Shown here: positions 1 through 8,413 of the stretch, in pieces | Numbering within the stretch: position 1 is the first letter of the stretch | Layout: each line of letters starts with the position of its first letter | NCBI RefSeq assembly: GCF_000296215.2 | Contig: NZ_CP013949.1 | Location: forward strand, 5,449,501-5,513,500 | DNA length: 64,000 nucleotides | DNA from: Bradyrhizobium sp. CCGE-LA001 | GTDB lineage: Bacteria > Pseudomonadota > Alphaproteobacteria > Rhizobiales > Xanthobacteraceae | Direction of reading: 5' to 3' | The notes under the pieces: model-generated | Told to the model about the DNA's origin: nothing | Seen by the model: the letters and a program-made list of their open reading frames with translations, nothing else | Database searches by the model: none | Translations under genes and position numbers: made by a program

Positions 1-148
1 CCCCGAACTGATTCCGACCACATACATTTGGTGCAAACCCCTTTGCGGAGCCTTCTATAGAAACTGCGGCCAATGTAAATCGGCTATGGTCCGGCCGTAG
101 CGCTTCGTGGCAGCCCTTTTGGCCGCGATATCCCCGGGGCCAGGAACC

Positions 149-177
149 TTGCATCGTCCCGGCCGCTCCCGTATTAC
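149..177 (+). promoter_or_regulatory. candidate promoter of the glycan locus
   Basis: TTGCAT (149-154) and TATTAC (172-177) are separated by 17 bases. They lie just upstream of the TTG start at 204. The match to a housekeeping promoter is only partial and the leader would be about 20 bases. No other clear signal or gene is seen in bases 1-203. Confidence 0.25.
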
Positions 178-203
178 CAATCCTTGCTTACGATGGCCTG
201 GAA

Positions 204-1640
204 TTGGCCTTTCCCGGATCCCGAATAGTGCTCGACCGAACCCTCGTCACCATCGCCGAGACCGAGACCATTGAGGAAGCCTTCCGGCACCTCAATGAGA
301 ACAAGCTTGGTATTCTGTTCGCGCAGGACGCGAACGAACGGATCGTCGGCGCGGTAACGGACGGTGACATCCGCAGGTGCATGCTGGCCGGCAGCACGAT
401 TCACGATCGGGTTGCCACCTGCATCAATCGCAACTTCGTGTGGGCGCCCGCCGGAGCACCGCGCGAGCAGATCCTCAAGCTGCTCGACCAGCGTGTGCAT
501 GTGGTGCCGATTCTCGATGCCGAGAGACGTCTGGTCGACGTATTCAGCCGCGAGCTGTTCAACCTGTCGGAAGAGAGCGAGGTGTTCGCACGCGGCCGCT
601 CGCCAGTGCGCATCAGCTTCTCCGGCGGCGGCACAGACCTCACGCATTACTTCGTTGCGAATGATGGCGGCGCGGTGATCAGTGCCACGATCAAGATGTA
701 CGCCCATGCAACGCTGCGGCGCCGGAGCGACCCCAGCATCCGGATCTATTCGCATGATTTCCGTTGCACCGTCGAGGCCGACAATCTCGCCCAGCTCGGA
801 ACGGGGGGAGAGCTCGCGCTGATCAAGTCGGTGGTGCGCCTGATCAAGCCGACTTACGGATTCGAGCTCGAAGTGTCCGCCGACTTTCCGGTCGGCTCGG
901 GGCTCGGCGGCTCGGCAGTGGTCTCGTCGGCCATTATCGGCTGCTTCAACGAATTCCGCAGCGACCAGTGGGACCGTCACGAGATCGCGGAGATGGCTTT
1001 CCAGGCCGAACGGCTGATGCTCAACATCCCCGGCGGCTGGCAGGACCAGTACGCCACCGTGTTCGGCGGCTTCAACCACATGGAGTTCTTCTCCGACCAG
1101 AACACCATCGTGCCGCTTCGCCTCGACTCCAGCATCATCGCCGAGCTCGAGGAGAGCCTGGTGCTCTGCTACGCCGGCTCCGGCCGCGATTCCGGGGCCA
1201 TCCACCGCGACCAGAAGGCACAGCATGAAACCAGTGACGCCGTCGCCGCGGCCGCCAAGCAGAAGGAAGTGACGCGCCTCATCCGGCGGCATCTGTTGCG
1301 CGGCCAGCTGCTGGAATGCGGCCGGCTGATCGACGAGGCCTGGCACGCCAAGCGGAAGCTGAGCTCGAAGATATCCTCGGACGCGCTCGATGCGCTCTAC
1401 GATTTCGCCAAACGGCATGGCGCAGTCGGCGGCAAGCTGCTGGGCGCCGGCGGCGGCGGGTATTTTATCTTCTTCGTGCGCCCCTTCGAACGCTATCAGC
1501 TCATCGCCGCGCTGGAGCAGCAGGGGCATACCTGTTCCCGCATCATGTTTGAAGAGAGCGGGCTGCGGACGTGGAAGTCGCGCCTTCCTTCTTCGTCCAG
1601 ACAGAACTCCGCCGAAGCCGCCCGTCCAAAGGACCATTGA
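204..1640 (+). CDS. CBS-domain-fused GHMP sugar kinase (heptose-7-phosphate kinase-like)
   Basis: This cytosolic kinase probably phosphorylates C1 of a heptose 7-phosphate, as HddA does in GDP-heptose synthesis. The exact substrate is inferred. Residues about 8-120 form a CBS pair with the typical VTDGDIRR string (51-58). Residues about 132-460 are a GHMP kinase with SFSGGGTDL (138-146), the ATP loop VGSGLGGSAVVSSA (230-243) and a C-terminal glycine-rich GKLLGAGGGGYF. HddA-type kinases are about 340 residues, so the CBS part is an extra, possibly ligand-sensing, domain. The start is TTG at 204. The nearby ATG at 193 is in another frame. The fused nucleotidyltransferase/HAD gene at 8414 supplies later heptose-type steps. 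Confidence 0.8.
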   Translation: MAFPGSRIVLDRTLVTIAETETIEEAFRHLNENKLGILFAQDANERIVGAVTDGDIRRCMLAGSTIHDRVATCINRNFVWAPAGAPREQILKLLDQRVHVVPILDAERRLVDVFSRELFNLSEESEVFARGRSPVRISFSGGGTDLTHYFVANDGGAVISATIKMYAHATLRRRSDPSIRIYSHDFRCTVEADNLAQLGTGGELALIKSVVRLIKPTYGFELEVSADFPVGSGLGGSAVVSSAIIGCFNEFRSDQWDRHEIAEMAFQAERLMLNIPGGWQDQYATVFGGFNHMEFFSDQNTIVPLRLDSSIIAELEESLVLCYAGSGRDSGAIHRDQKAQHETSDAVAAAAKQKEVTRLIRRHLLRGQLLECGRLIDEAWHAKRKLSSKISSDALDALYDFAKRHGAVGGKLLGAGGGGYFIFFVRPFERYQLIAALEQQGHTCSRIMFEESGLRTWKSRLPSSSRQNSAEAARPKDH

Positions 1641-1641
1641 C

Positions 1642-2547
1642 GTGCACTGGCAAGCAAAGGCGCGCGCGTTCACCGTGCTCTCGGCCATTCCGTTCGGGGA
1701 AGGTCTGCACTACGCTTTGCAACGCTACGTCACGCGTCGGTTGCCACGTCCGGAAAAGCAAATCAGGTCGATCCACACATTTGCCCAGCAGCTGCTCCGC
1801 ACATACTCCGAATACGGCATTCGGCCGCTGCAGGCATCGACGTTCTTCGAATTCGGCGCCGGCCGCGATCTGATCATTCCGCTCGCTTTCAGCGCCCATG
1901 GCGTCAAACGCTTCATCACCGTCGACATCGAGCGGCTGTCCAAGCTCGACCTGATCCGCTCCAACGCCGCCATCATTTCCAAAGCGAGTGGCACCGATCG
2001 TCCCAGGATAGCCTCATGGGACGATCTCGACCGGTTTTGGAATATCGAGTACCGCGCGCCCGCCGATGCCCGCGCAACGGGCCTGCCAGCTAACTCCATC
2101 GACTGCGCGGTCTCGGTCGAAACGCTCGAACACATTCCGAAGGCCGACATTGCGGCCATCCTCAAGGAACTGCGACGCATCCTCCGTCCGGACGGCGTGG
2201 CTCTGATGCAGATCGATTACGGCGATCATTTCAAGGGATTCGATCCGGCCATCAGCTCATTCAACTTCCTGACGTACTCCGACGAGGAATGGTACCCATT
2301 TCAATCGCGCTTCCAGTACGTCAACCGCCTGCGCCACAGCGAGTACCTGCAGCTCTTCAAGGACGCCGGTTTTGAGATATTAAGTGACCGGCCGGATTGC
2401 AGGTCGCCTGAGCCCGCGATCATGGCGCGCCTGGCACCCCAATTCCGCCAGTTTTCGGAACGGGATTTGTTTACGCTTGGCTCATTGATCGTGGCCAGAC
2501 CGGTAGATCAGGGCAAAGACGCTGAGAGGACCAGAGCGAATGGCTGA
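1642..2547 (+). CDS. class I SAM-dependent methyltransferase
   Basis: This is a soluble methyltransferase of about 301 residues that probably modifies a sugar or sugar lipid of this locus. The SAM-binding motif I is FFEFGAGRD (68-76). An acidic motif VSVETLEHIP follows, then the post-motif segment LKELRRILRPDG seen in Methyltransf_11 proteins. I chose GTG at 1642, one base after the previous stop, because the open frame further upstream overlaps the kinase in a shadow frame. The 3' end overlaps the next gene by 8 bases, so the genes are probably co-transcribed. The acceptor cannot be read from the sequence. Confidence 0.75.
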   Translation: MHWQAKARAFTVLSAIPFGEGLHYALQRYVTRRLPRPEKQIRSIHTFAQQLLRTYSEYGIRPLQASTFFEFGAGRDLIIPLAFSAHGVKRFITVDIERLSKLDLIRSNAAIISKASGTDRPRIASWDDLDRFWNIEYRAPADARATGLPANSIDCAVSVETLEHIPKADIAAILKELRRILRPDGVALMQIDYGDHFKGFDPAISSFNFLTYSDEEWYPFQSRFQYVNRLRHSEYLQLFKDAGFEILSDRPDCRSPEPAIMARLAPQFRQFSERDLFTLGSLIVARPVDQGKDAERTRANG

Positions 2548-4447
2548 TGTACCAGTTCGCATCGGCGACCGCCTTCTGGGAGACGGCAAGCCCTGCTACG
2601 TCATCGCCGAGGTCGGCAACAACCACAATGGCGACTTCGACCGCGCCATCGCGCTGGTCGATGCGGCGATCGTCGCCGGCGCAGATTGCGCCAAATTCCA
2701 GATGCGCAAGCTCGAGGAGGTCTATCGCGCCTCCTCCCTCTCGGGGAAGGACGACGACCTTGCGGTCGAGTATACGCTCGACTTGCTGCGCCGTTTCGAG
2801 CTCACGACCGAGCAGCACAAGAAGATTGCAGATTATTGTGCCTCGAAGGGCATTGAGTATCTCTGCACGCCCTGGGACGTGAAGAGCGTCGCGGTGCTCG
2901 AAGGTTTCGGCACGAACGCCTACAAGGTCGCGTCCGCGGATCTCACCAACCTCCCCCTGCTCGCCAAACTCGTCACGACCGGCAAGACATTGATCGTCTC
3001 GACCGGCATGAGCACGACCGAGGAGATCAAGACCGCCGCGAGCTTCCTCGACGAGCGCAAGGCGAATTACGTGCTCCTGCATTGCCAGAGCACCTATCCG
3101 GCCGCGCTCCACAATATCCATCTACGCTTCATGGAAACGCTGCGCGAGATTCATCCCCTGGTCGGCTATTCCGGTCACGAGCGCGGCATTGCCGTATCGA
3201 TGGCCGCGGTGGCGCTCGGCGCCATCGTCATCGAGCGCCACATCACGCTCGACCGCACGATGGAAGGTCCCGACCACGCCGCGAGCCTGGAGCCGGAGGA
3301 ATTCAAGGCGTTAGTCTCGGGCATCCGCGAGATCGAAGCGGCGCGCGGCGAGAAGCTGGCCGAACGCGTGTTGAGCCAAGGCGAATTGATCAACCGCGAG
3401 AACCTGGCGAAAAGCCTGGTGGCTGCGCGCGACCTTGTGCCCGGGACGGTGATCTCCGAAAGCGACATCGCGGTGAAGAGCCCGGGACAGGGCTTGTCGC
3501 CGCTGAAGATGCCGGAACTGCTCGGCCGGGAGCTGAAGCGGACGATGGCGGCCGACGACTATTTCTTCCAGAGCGACCTCGACGAAGGCATCGCAGCGGC
3601 GCGGCGCTATCGTTTTGACCGTCCCTGGGGCGTGCCGGTGCGCTATTACGACATCGAGCGCTTCCTGGAGATTTGCGAGCCCGACATCATCGAATTCCAT
3701 CTCAGCTACAGCGACATGGAGCGCGATCCGGCCGCATATCTCTCCGGCACATACGATCTCGGTTTCGTCGTGCATGCGCCGGAGCTGTTTGCCGGCTCCA
3801 AGCTGATGGACCTCGCGACCCCCGACGAGACGCTGCGGCGCTATTCGCTCGAGCAGACGCAGACGGTGATCAACATCACGCGCAGGCTGAAGAAATTCTT
3901 CCCCAAGACCAAGCGGCCGCCGATCGTCGCCAATATCGGCGGCTTCACCATGGATGCGCCGCTGTCGGCGGAGGAGAAGGCCGAGCGTTACCGCATCTTC
4001 GCGCAGAGCCTGAAGGAGCTCGACATGGACGGCGTCGAGCTGACGCCGCAGACCATGGCACCGTTCCCCTGGCATTTTGGCGGCCAGCGGCACCAGAACA
4101 TCTTCATCTTCCCGGAGGAGTCGGCCGCCTTCTGCGCCAAGCATGATTTGCGCATGTGCGTCGACATCTCGCACACGAAACTCGCTGCCAATCATTTCGG
4201 CTTCGACTTCTACCAAGGCCTCGCCCAGCTCGGCCCCCACACTGCGCATCTGCATTTCGGCGATGCCAGGGGGCTCGATGGCGAAGGCGTCCAGATTGGT
4301 GAGGGCGAGATCGACTTCGGCGAGGTCGGCCGGGTGCTGCGCAAGCATGCGCCGACGGCCTCGTTCATTCCGGAGATATGGCAGGGCCACAAGAACATGG
4401 GCGAGGGCTTCTGGACCGCACTCGAGCGTCTTGAGGGACATGTCTGA
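2540..4447 (+). CDS. NeuB-family nonulosonate synthase fused to a C-terminal TIM-barrel domain
   Basis: The N-terminal part (about 15-270) is a NeuB TIM barrel that condenses phosphoenolpyruvate with an aldose to give a nonulosonic-type acid. It shows IAEVGNNHNGDF, KFQMRK, STGMSTTEEI, GYSGHERG and ERHITLDRTMEGPDHAASL. A SAF (antifreeze-like) domain follows at about 290-345 (LVAARDLVPGTVI). Ordinary NeuB ends near residue 350. This protein continues for about 285 residues as a second barrel resembling sugar-phosphate isomerase/AP-endonuclease-2 folds (FVVHAPELF, VANIGGFTMD, ELTPQTM, CVDISHTKLAANHFG, LHFGDARG). It overlaps the methyltransferase by 8 bases and the CMP-transferase by 1. The sugar handled is unknown. 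It is a second NeuB beside legI at 13124. Confidence 0.85.
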   Translation: MADVPVRIGDRLLGDGKPCYVIAEVGNNHNGDFDRAIALVDAAIVAGADCAKFQMRKLEEVYRASSLSGKDDDLAVEYTLDLLRRFELTTEQHKKIADYCASKGIEYLCTPWDVKSVAVLEGFGTNAYKVASADLTNLPLLAKLVTTGKTLIVSTGMSTTEEIKTAASFLDERKANYVLLHCQSTYPAALHNIHLRFMETLREIHPLVGYSGHERGIAVSMAAVALGAIVIERHITLDRTMEGPDHAASLEPEEFKALVSGIREIEAARGEKLAERVLSQGELINRENLAKSLVAARDLVPGTVISESDIAVKSPGQGLSPLKMPELLGRELKRTMAADDYFFQSDLDEGIAAARRYRFDRPWGVPVRYYDIERFLEICEPDIIEFHLSYSDMERDPAAYLSGTYDLGFVVHAPELFAGSKLMDLATPDETLRRYSLEQTQTVINITRRLKKFFPKTKRPPIVANIGGFTMDAPLSAEEKAERYRIFAQSLKELDMDGVELTPQTMAPFPWHFGGQRHQNIFIFPEESAAFCAKHDLRMCVDISHTKLAANHFGFDFYQGLAQLGPHTAHLHFGDARGLDGEGVQIGEGEIDFGEVGRVLRKHAPTASFIPEIWQGHKNMGEGFWTALERLEGHV

Positions 4448-5136
4448 TGGCGCACAAGACGCTGGCCGTGATCGCCGCACGCGGGGGTTCGAAGGGCATT
4501 CCCCACAAGAACCTGCTCGATCTCTGCGGCAAGCCCCTCATCGCCTGGACGGTCGAGCAGGCGCGTGCCGCGCGCGGGGTCGACGTGGTGGCGGTCTCTT
4601 CCGACAGCGACGACATCCTCGCCGCGGCCGAGGCCGCTGGTGCGATTGGCGTGCGGCGCCCGGACGAAATTTCGGGTGACCTCGCCTCCTCGGAATCCGC
4701 CTGGTTGCATGCGCTCGCCGCGATCGACGAGCGGATGGGCCGGTTCGAGCGCATCGTCGCGCTCCAGGCGACCTCGCCGATCCGCGAGCCCGCGGATATC
4801 GAGAACGCGCTTGCGACCTTCGACCGCGAACAACTCGACAGCCTGCTCTCGGTTTGCGAAGTCGAGGATTATTTCAACTGGCGGATCGGCGCGAACGGAC
4901 CGGAGCCGATCAATTACGACTTCCGCAATCGCCGCATGCGACAGCAGATCGAAAAGCGTTATCTCGAGAACGGCTCGTTCTACGTCCTGATCCCGTCTCT
5001 CCTGCGCGAGCAGAACAATCGTCTCGGCGGCAAGATCGGCTTCCACGTGATGGAACGCCACAAGATGTTCCAGATCGACCGGCCCGAAGACGTCAAGCTT
5101 TGTGCCGCCATCATGCGCAGTTACGGCTATGCCTGA
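4447..5136 (+). CDS. acylneuraminate cytidylyltransferase family protein (CMP-sugar synthetase)
   Basis: A 229-residue NeuA-family enzyme predicted to activate the acid made by the NeuB fusion as its CMP derivative in the cytoplasm. The signature AVIAARGGSKGIPHKNL (7-23) binds CTP. LQATSPIREPADI, ENGSFYVL and IDRPEDVKL are family landmarks near the metal and sugar sites. The ATG shares its first base with the last base of the previous stop. Length is normal for a single-domain NeuA. It is distinct from the second CMP-synthetase at 17219, so the locus appears to make two different CMP-activated acids. Confidence 0.85.
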   Translation: MAHKTLAVIAARGGSKGIPHKNLLDLCGKPLIAWTVEQARAARGVDVVAVSSDSDDILAAAEAAGAIGVRRPDEISGDLASSESAWLHALAAIDERMGRFERIVALQATSPIREPADIENALATFDREQLDSLLSVCEVEDYFNWRIGANGPEPINYDFRNRRMRQQIEKRYLENGSFYVLIPSLLREQNNRLGGKIGFHVMERHKMFQIDRPEDVKLCAAIMRSYGYA

Positions 5137-5893
5137 TCCCAGCATCTTCTCCCTCGCCGGCAAGATCGCCGTCGTCACCGGCGCCTCGCGCGGCATTGGG
5201 GCTGCGATCGCGGCCGGATTGCTGGATGCGGGAGCGACGGTGTTCGGCCTCAGCCGCTCCGGAACCGCGCCGCAGGGCGCGTCTGCCATTGCCTGCGACC
5301 TCTCCGACGATGCAGCGATCGAGAGCGCGTTCCGTACCATCGCGGCAAAAGACGGCCGCATCGACGCGCTCGTGAATGCCGCCGGCATCAGTCTTCCGGC
5401 TCAGAGTGCCGAAAGCGAGCTCACACGCTTCCGTGCCACGGTCGCGACCGACCTCACCGCCGCGTATGCCGCGATCCTTGCAGCCCATCCGCTCCTCAAG
5501 AACGCAGGCTCGGCTGCCATCGTCAACGTCACCAGCATCAATTCCGTCCGCGGCTTTCCCGGCAATCCCGGCTACGTGGCGGCGAAGGCCGGCCTTGCCG
5601 GGCTGACGCGCGCCCTCGCAGCCGACTATGCGGTCGATGGCATCCGCGTCAACGCGCTGGCGCCGGGCTATGTCGCAACCGAGATGACCGCAAAGAGTTT
5701 TGCCGATCCTGTCATGCACGAGGATCGACGGCGCCATACCATGCTCGGCCGCTGGGGACAGCCCGGCGATATGGTCGGAGCCGCGATTTTCCTGGCGTCG
5801 GATGCATCCGCCTATGTGACCGGCCAGGAGATCTTCGTCGACGGCGGCTGGATCGCCAAGGGCCTCGCCATCAGCTCGGATAGTAAATCGTGA
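5129..5893 (+). CDS. SDR family oxidoreductase
   Basis: A classical short-chain dehydrogenase of about 254 residues. It has the cofactor loop VVTGASRGIGAAIA, the NAAGIS segment, a catalytic Ser in VNVTSINS, YVAAK (Tyr and Lys) and the PGYVATEMT tail. It probably oxidises or reduces a sugar hydroxyl in the adjacent CMP-acid pathway. The ATG at 5129 overlaps the upstream stop by 8 bases (ATGCCTGA). An alternative start at 5102 would extend it by nine unlikely residues. The GTG of the next gene overlaps its stop. Confidence 0.8.
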   Translation: MPDPSIFSLAGKIAVVTGASRGIGAAIAAGLLDAGATVFGLSRSGTAPQGASAIACDLSDDAAIESAFRTIAAKDGRIDALVNAAGISLPAQSAESELTRFRATVATDLTAAYAAILAAHPLLKNAGSAAIVNVTSINSVRGFPGNPGYVAAKAGLAGLTRALAADYAVDGIRVNALAPGYVATEMTAKSFADPVMHEDRRRHTMLGRWGQPGDMVGAAIFLASDASAYVTGQEIFVDGGWIAKGLAISSDSKS

Positions 5894-6738
5894 CCGCAAC
5901 GCTGCAACGCATCGGGTTCATGCAAGGGCGGTTGTCGGCCCTGGTCGATGGCAAGATCCAGGCATTCCCTTGGGAGGCATGGCGGGAGGAGTTCCCGCGC
6001 GCGAAGGATCTCGGCCTGACACGGATGGAATGGACCATCGACCAGGAACGGCTGCGCGAGAATCCGCTCATGACCGAACAGGGACAGCAGGAGATTCTGG
6101 CGCTGTCGCGCGAGAACGGCGTGCGCATCCCGAGCCTGACGGGTGATTGCTTCATGCAGGCGCCGTTCTGGAAGGTCGACGCCGTCGTGCGCGATGCGCT
6201 CGTCGCCGATCTCGACCTCCTGATCGCCGCCTGCAGCCGCATCGGCATCGAATTCATCGTAGTTCCGCTAGTCGACAACGGCAAGATCGAGCGGGAAAGC
6301 GAGAGCGACACGTTGAAGCGCGTTCTGCTGGCGCGCTCGGAGACGCTCGCCAGGCGAAACGTCAGGATCGTCTTCGAATCCGACCTGCCCCCGCGCGAGC
6401 TCGCCCGTTTCATGGAGTCGTTTCCGGCCGAGATCTTCGGCATCAACTACGACAGCGGCAACAGCGCCTCGCTCGGTTACGACAGCGACGAGGAGATGGG
6501 CGCCTACGCGGCGCGTATTCTCAACGTCCACATCAAGGACCGCATCCGTGGCGGCACCACCGTGCCGCTCGGCACCGGCAATGCCGATCTCGCCAAGACG
6601 ATCCGGCTGATCGAACGCTCCGGCTACAAGGGCCAATACATCCTGCAGACCGCGCGCGCCGCCGACGGTGACCACGCCGGCGCTCTGGCGAACTACCGCG
6701 ACATGACGGTCGGCTGGATCGAGGACGCCGCCCGATGA
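5890..6738 (+). CDS. sugar phosphate isomerase/epimerase-like TIM-barrel protein
   Basis: A 282-residue AP-endonuclease-2/xylose-isomerase-like barrel. Conserved acidic and histidine metal ligands appear as FIVVPLVDNG, IVFESDLPP, GINYDSGNS, LNVHIKDR and GTGNADLAKTI. Family members isomerise or epimerise sugars or inosose-type ketones. The reaction here is unknown. The GTG start overlaps the previous stop as GTGA and the next gene begins ATGA, so it sits inside one tight operon with three SDRs. Its fold resembles the extra C-terminal domain of the NeuB fusion at 2540, so the two may act on related substrates. Confidence 0.75.
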   Translation: MTATLQRIGFMQGRLSALVDGKIQAFPWEAWREEFPRAKDLGLTRMEWTIDQERLRENPLMTEQGQQEILALSRENGVRIPSLTGDCFMQAPFWKVDAVVRDALVADLDLLIAACSRIGIEFIVVPLVDNGKIERESESDTLKRVLLARSETLARRNVRIVFESDLPPRELARFMESFPAEIFGINYDSGNSASLGYDSDEEMGAYAARILNVHIKDRIRGGTTVPLGTGNADLAKTIRLIERSGYKGQYILQTARAADGDHAGALANYRDMTVGWIEDAAR

Positions 6739-7496
6739 AACTCGAACTCGAGGATCGCGTCGCTCTCGTCACCGGCGCCAGCCGCGGGATCGGACTTGCG
6801 ATCGCGACAACGCTCGCCGCCGAGGGCGCAAAGATCGCGCTCGCCGCACGCGGTGCCGATGCGCTCAACGCCGCGCGGGCCGCGGTCGGCGGCAGTGCGT
6901 CGGTGCACGTGGCCGACGTCACCGATCCGGCCGCCGCTGCGGCGCTGGTGCACGAGGTCGAACGGCAGTGGGGCCGGCTCGATATCCTGGTCTGCAATGT
7001 CGGCAGCGGCGCCTCGGTGCCGCCGGGCAAGGAGACCGCGGCGGAATGGTCGCGGGTGATCGACCTCAATCTGTTCGCCACGACCAACATGATCGACGCG
7101 GCCCGGCCGCTGATGGCGCGCGGCAGCGGCGACCGCGCCATCGTCTGCATCTCTTCGATCGCCGGCATGGCGGCTCTCGGCGCGCCCGTGACCTATTACG
7201 GCGCAAAGGCGGCCGTGAACGCGACCGTGCGCGGATTGGCGCGCCCGCTGGCGCTTGAAAGCATCCGCATCAACGCGGTTGCCCCCGGTAACATCCTGAG
7301 CGCGGATGGCACCTGGGCGCGCAAGATCGCCGAAAACAAGGCCGCGGTCGACGACATGCTCCAGCGCGAGGTGGCGCTGCGCCGGCTCGGCACGCCAGAG
7401 GAGATCGCCGACGTCGTTGCCTTCCTGGTTTCGCCGCGGGCCGCCTTCATCACCGGTAGCATCGTGGTGGCCGACGGCGGCCAGCTCAGAAGCTGA
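6735..7496 (+). CDS. SDR family oxidoreductase
   Basis: A 253-residue short-chain dehydrogenase of FabG-like layout. It shows LVTGASRGIGLAIA, VCNVGSG, a catalytic SSIAGMA segment, YYGAKAAV and the C-terminal ITGSIVVADGG. It starts with an ATGA overlap. It is probably a redox step on a sugar or keto intermediate in the module at 2540-8350. Substrate and cofactor preference cannot be told from sequence. Confidence 0.8.
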   Translation: MKLELEDRVALVTGASRGIGLAIATTLAAEGAKIALAARGADALNAARAAVGGSASVHVADVTDPAAAAALVHEVERQWGRLDILVCNVGSGASVPPGKETAAEWSRVIDLNLFATTNMIDAARPLMARGSGDRAIVCISSIAGMAALGAPVTYYGAKAAVNATVRGLARPLALESIRINAVAPGNILSADGTWARKIAENKAAVDDMLQREVALRRLGTPEEIADVVAFLVSPRAAFITGSIVVADGGQLRS

Positions 7497-7510
7497 TACA
7501 GGAGCTATCG

Positions 7511-8350
7511 ATGGCGAACCCCTTCTCCCGCTACGACCTGACCGGACGCACCGCGCTCGTGACCGGCGCCGGCGGCCTTCTGGGCAGGCAGCATGTGGCA
7601 GCGCTCGCCGAGGCAGGCGCGCGCGTGGTCGTCACCGATGTGGGATTGGCGCAAGCCGAGACCGCCGTCGCATCGCTGAGACAGGCCGAATTTTCATCCG
7701 ACCTGATGGCGCTCGAGATCAACGTCACCTCACTCGATTCGGTCCGCACGGCACAAGAGCATCTTGCCGGCCGCGGCGTCACGGTCGACATCCTCGTCAA
7801 CAATGCGGCAATCGATCCCAAGGTGACGTCGGCGCCCGGCGTGATGCACTCGTCGCGCTTCGAAGCTTTCCCCGTGCCGCAATGGCAGACCGAGATCGCC
7901 GTCGGCTTGACCGGCGCAATGCTGTGCGCGCAAGTGTTCGGCGGCGAGATGGCCAAACGAGGCCGCGGCGTGATCCTGAACATCGCCTCCGATCTCGGTG
8001 TGATCGCGCCGGACCAGCGCCTCTACCGGCAGCCAAACGTGTCGCGGGAGGAAGAGCAGCCGGTGAAGCCGGTGACCTACTCCGTGATCAAGCACGGTCT
8101 CATCGGATTGACGAAATATCTGGCGACCTACTGGGCCGATCATGGCGTGCGCGTCAACGCGATTTCGCCGGGCGGCGTCTTCAACAACCAGGATCCCGCC
8201 TTCGTCGAACGGCTGACGCGTTTGATCCCGATGGGCCGCATGGCCGAGGTCGACGAATACCGCGCGGCGGTGCAATTCCTCTGCTCGGACGCTTCGAGCT
8301 ACATGACCGGGCAGAATCTGGTGATGGATGGCGGAAGAAGCGTTTGGTAG
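7511..8350 (+). CDS. SDR family oxidoreductase, PtmA-like
   Basis: A 279-residue SDR with TALVTGAGGLLGRQH, LVNNAAIDPK, LNIASDLGVIAPDQRLY, TYSVIKHGLIGLTKYLATYW and SPGGVFNN. These features are shared with the SDR at 17932 (PtmA-like), including the unusual APDQR-Y insert and the TKxLATYWA-x-GVRVN block. The two are therefore clear paralogues. In the Campylobacter legionaminate pathway PtmA is implicated in supplying the amino-sugar precursor. By analogy this copy may do a parallel job for the second acid. A spacer of 14 bases with an AGGAG-like site precedes the ATG. Confidence 0.75.
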   Translation: MANPFSRYDLTGRTALVTGAGGLLGRQHVAALAEAGARVVVTDVGLAQAETAVASLRQAEFSSDLMALEINVTSLDSVRTAQEHLAGRGVTVDILVNNAAIDPKVTSAPGVMHSSRFEAFPVPQWQTEIAVGLTGAMLCAQVFGGEMAKRGRGVILNIASDLGVIAPDQRLYRQPNVSREEEQPVKPVTYSVIKHGLIGLTKYLATYWADHGVRVNAISPGGVFNNQDPAFVERLTRLIPMGRMAEVDEYRAAVQFLCSDASSYMTGQNLVMDGGRSVW

Positions 8351-8413
8351 CCGGACCATGCATCATCCGGACAAACATGATTACCAAGGCCACAATCGAG
8401 CGAGTTGCAACTC

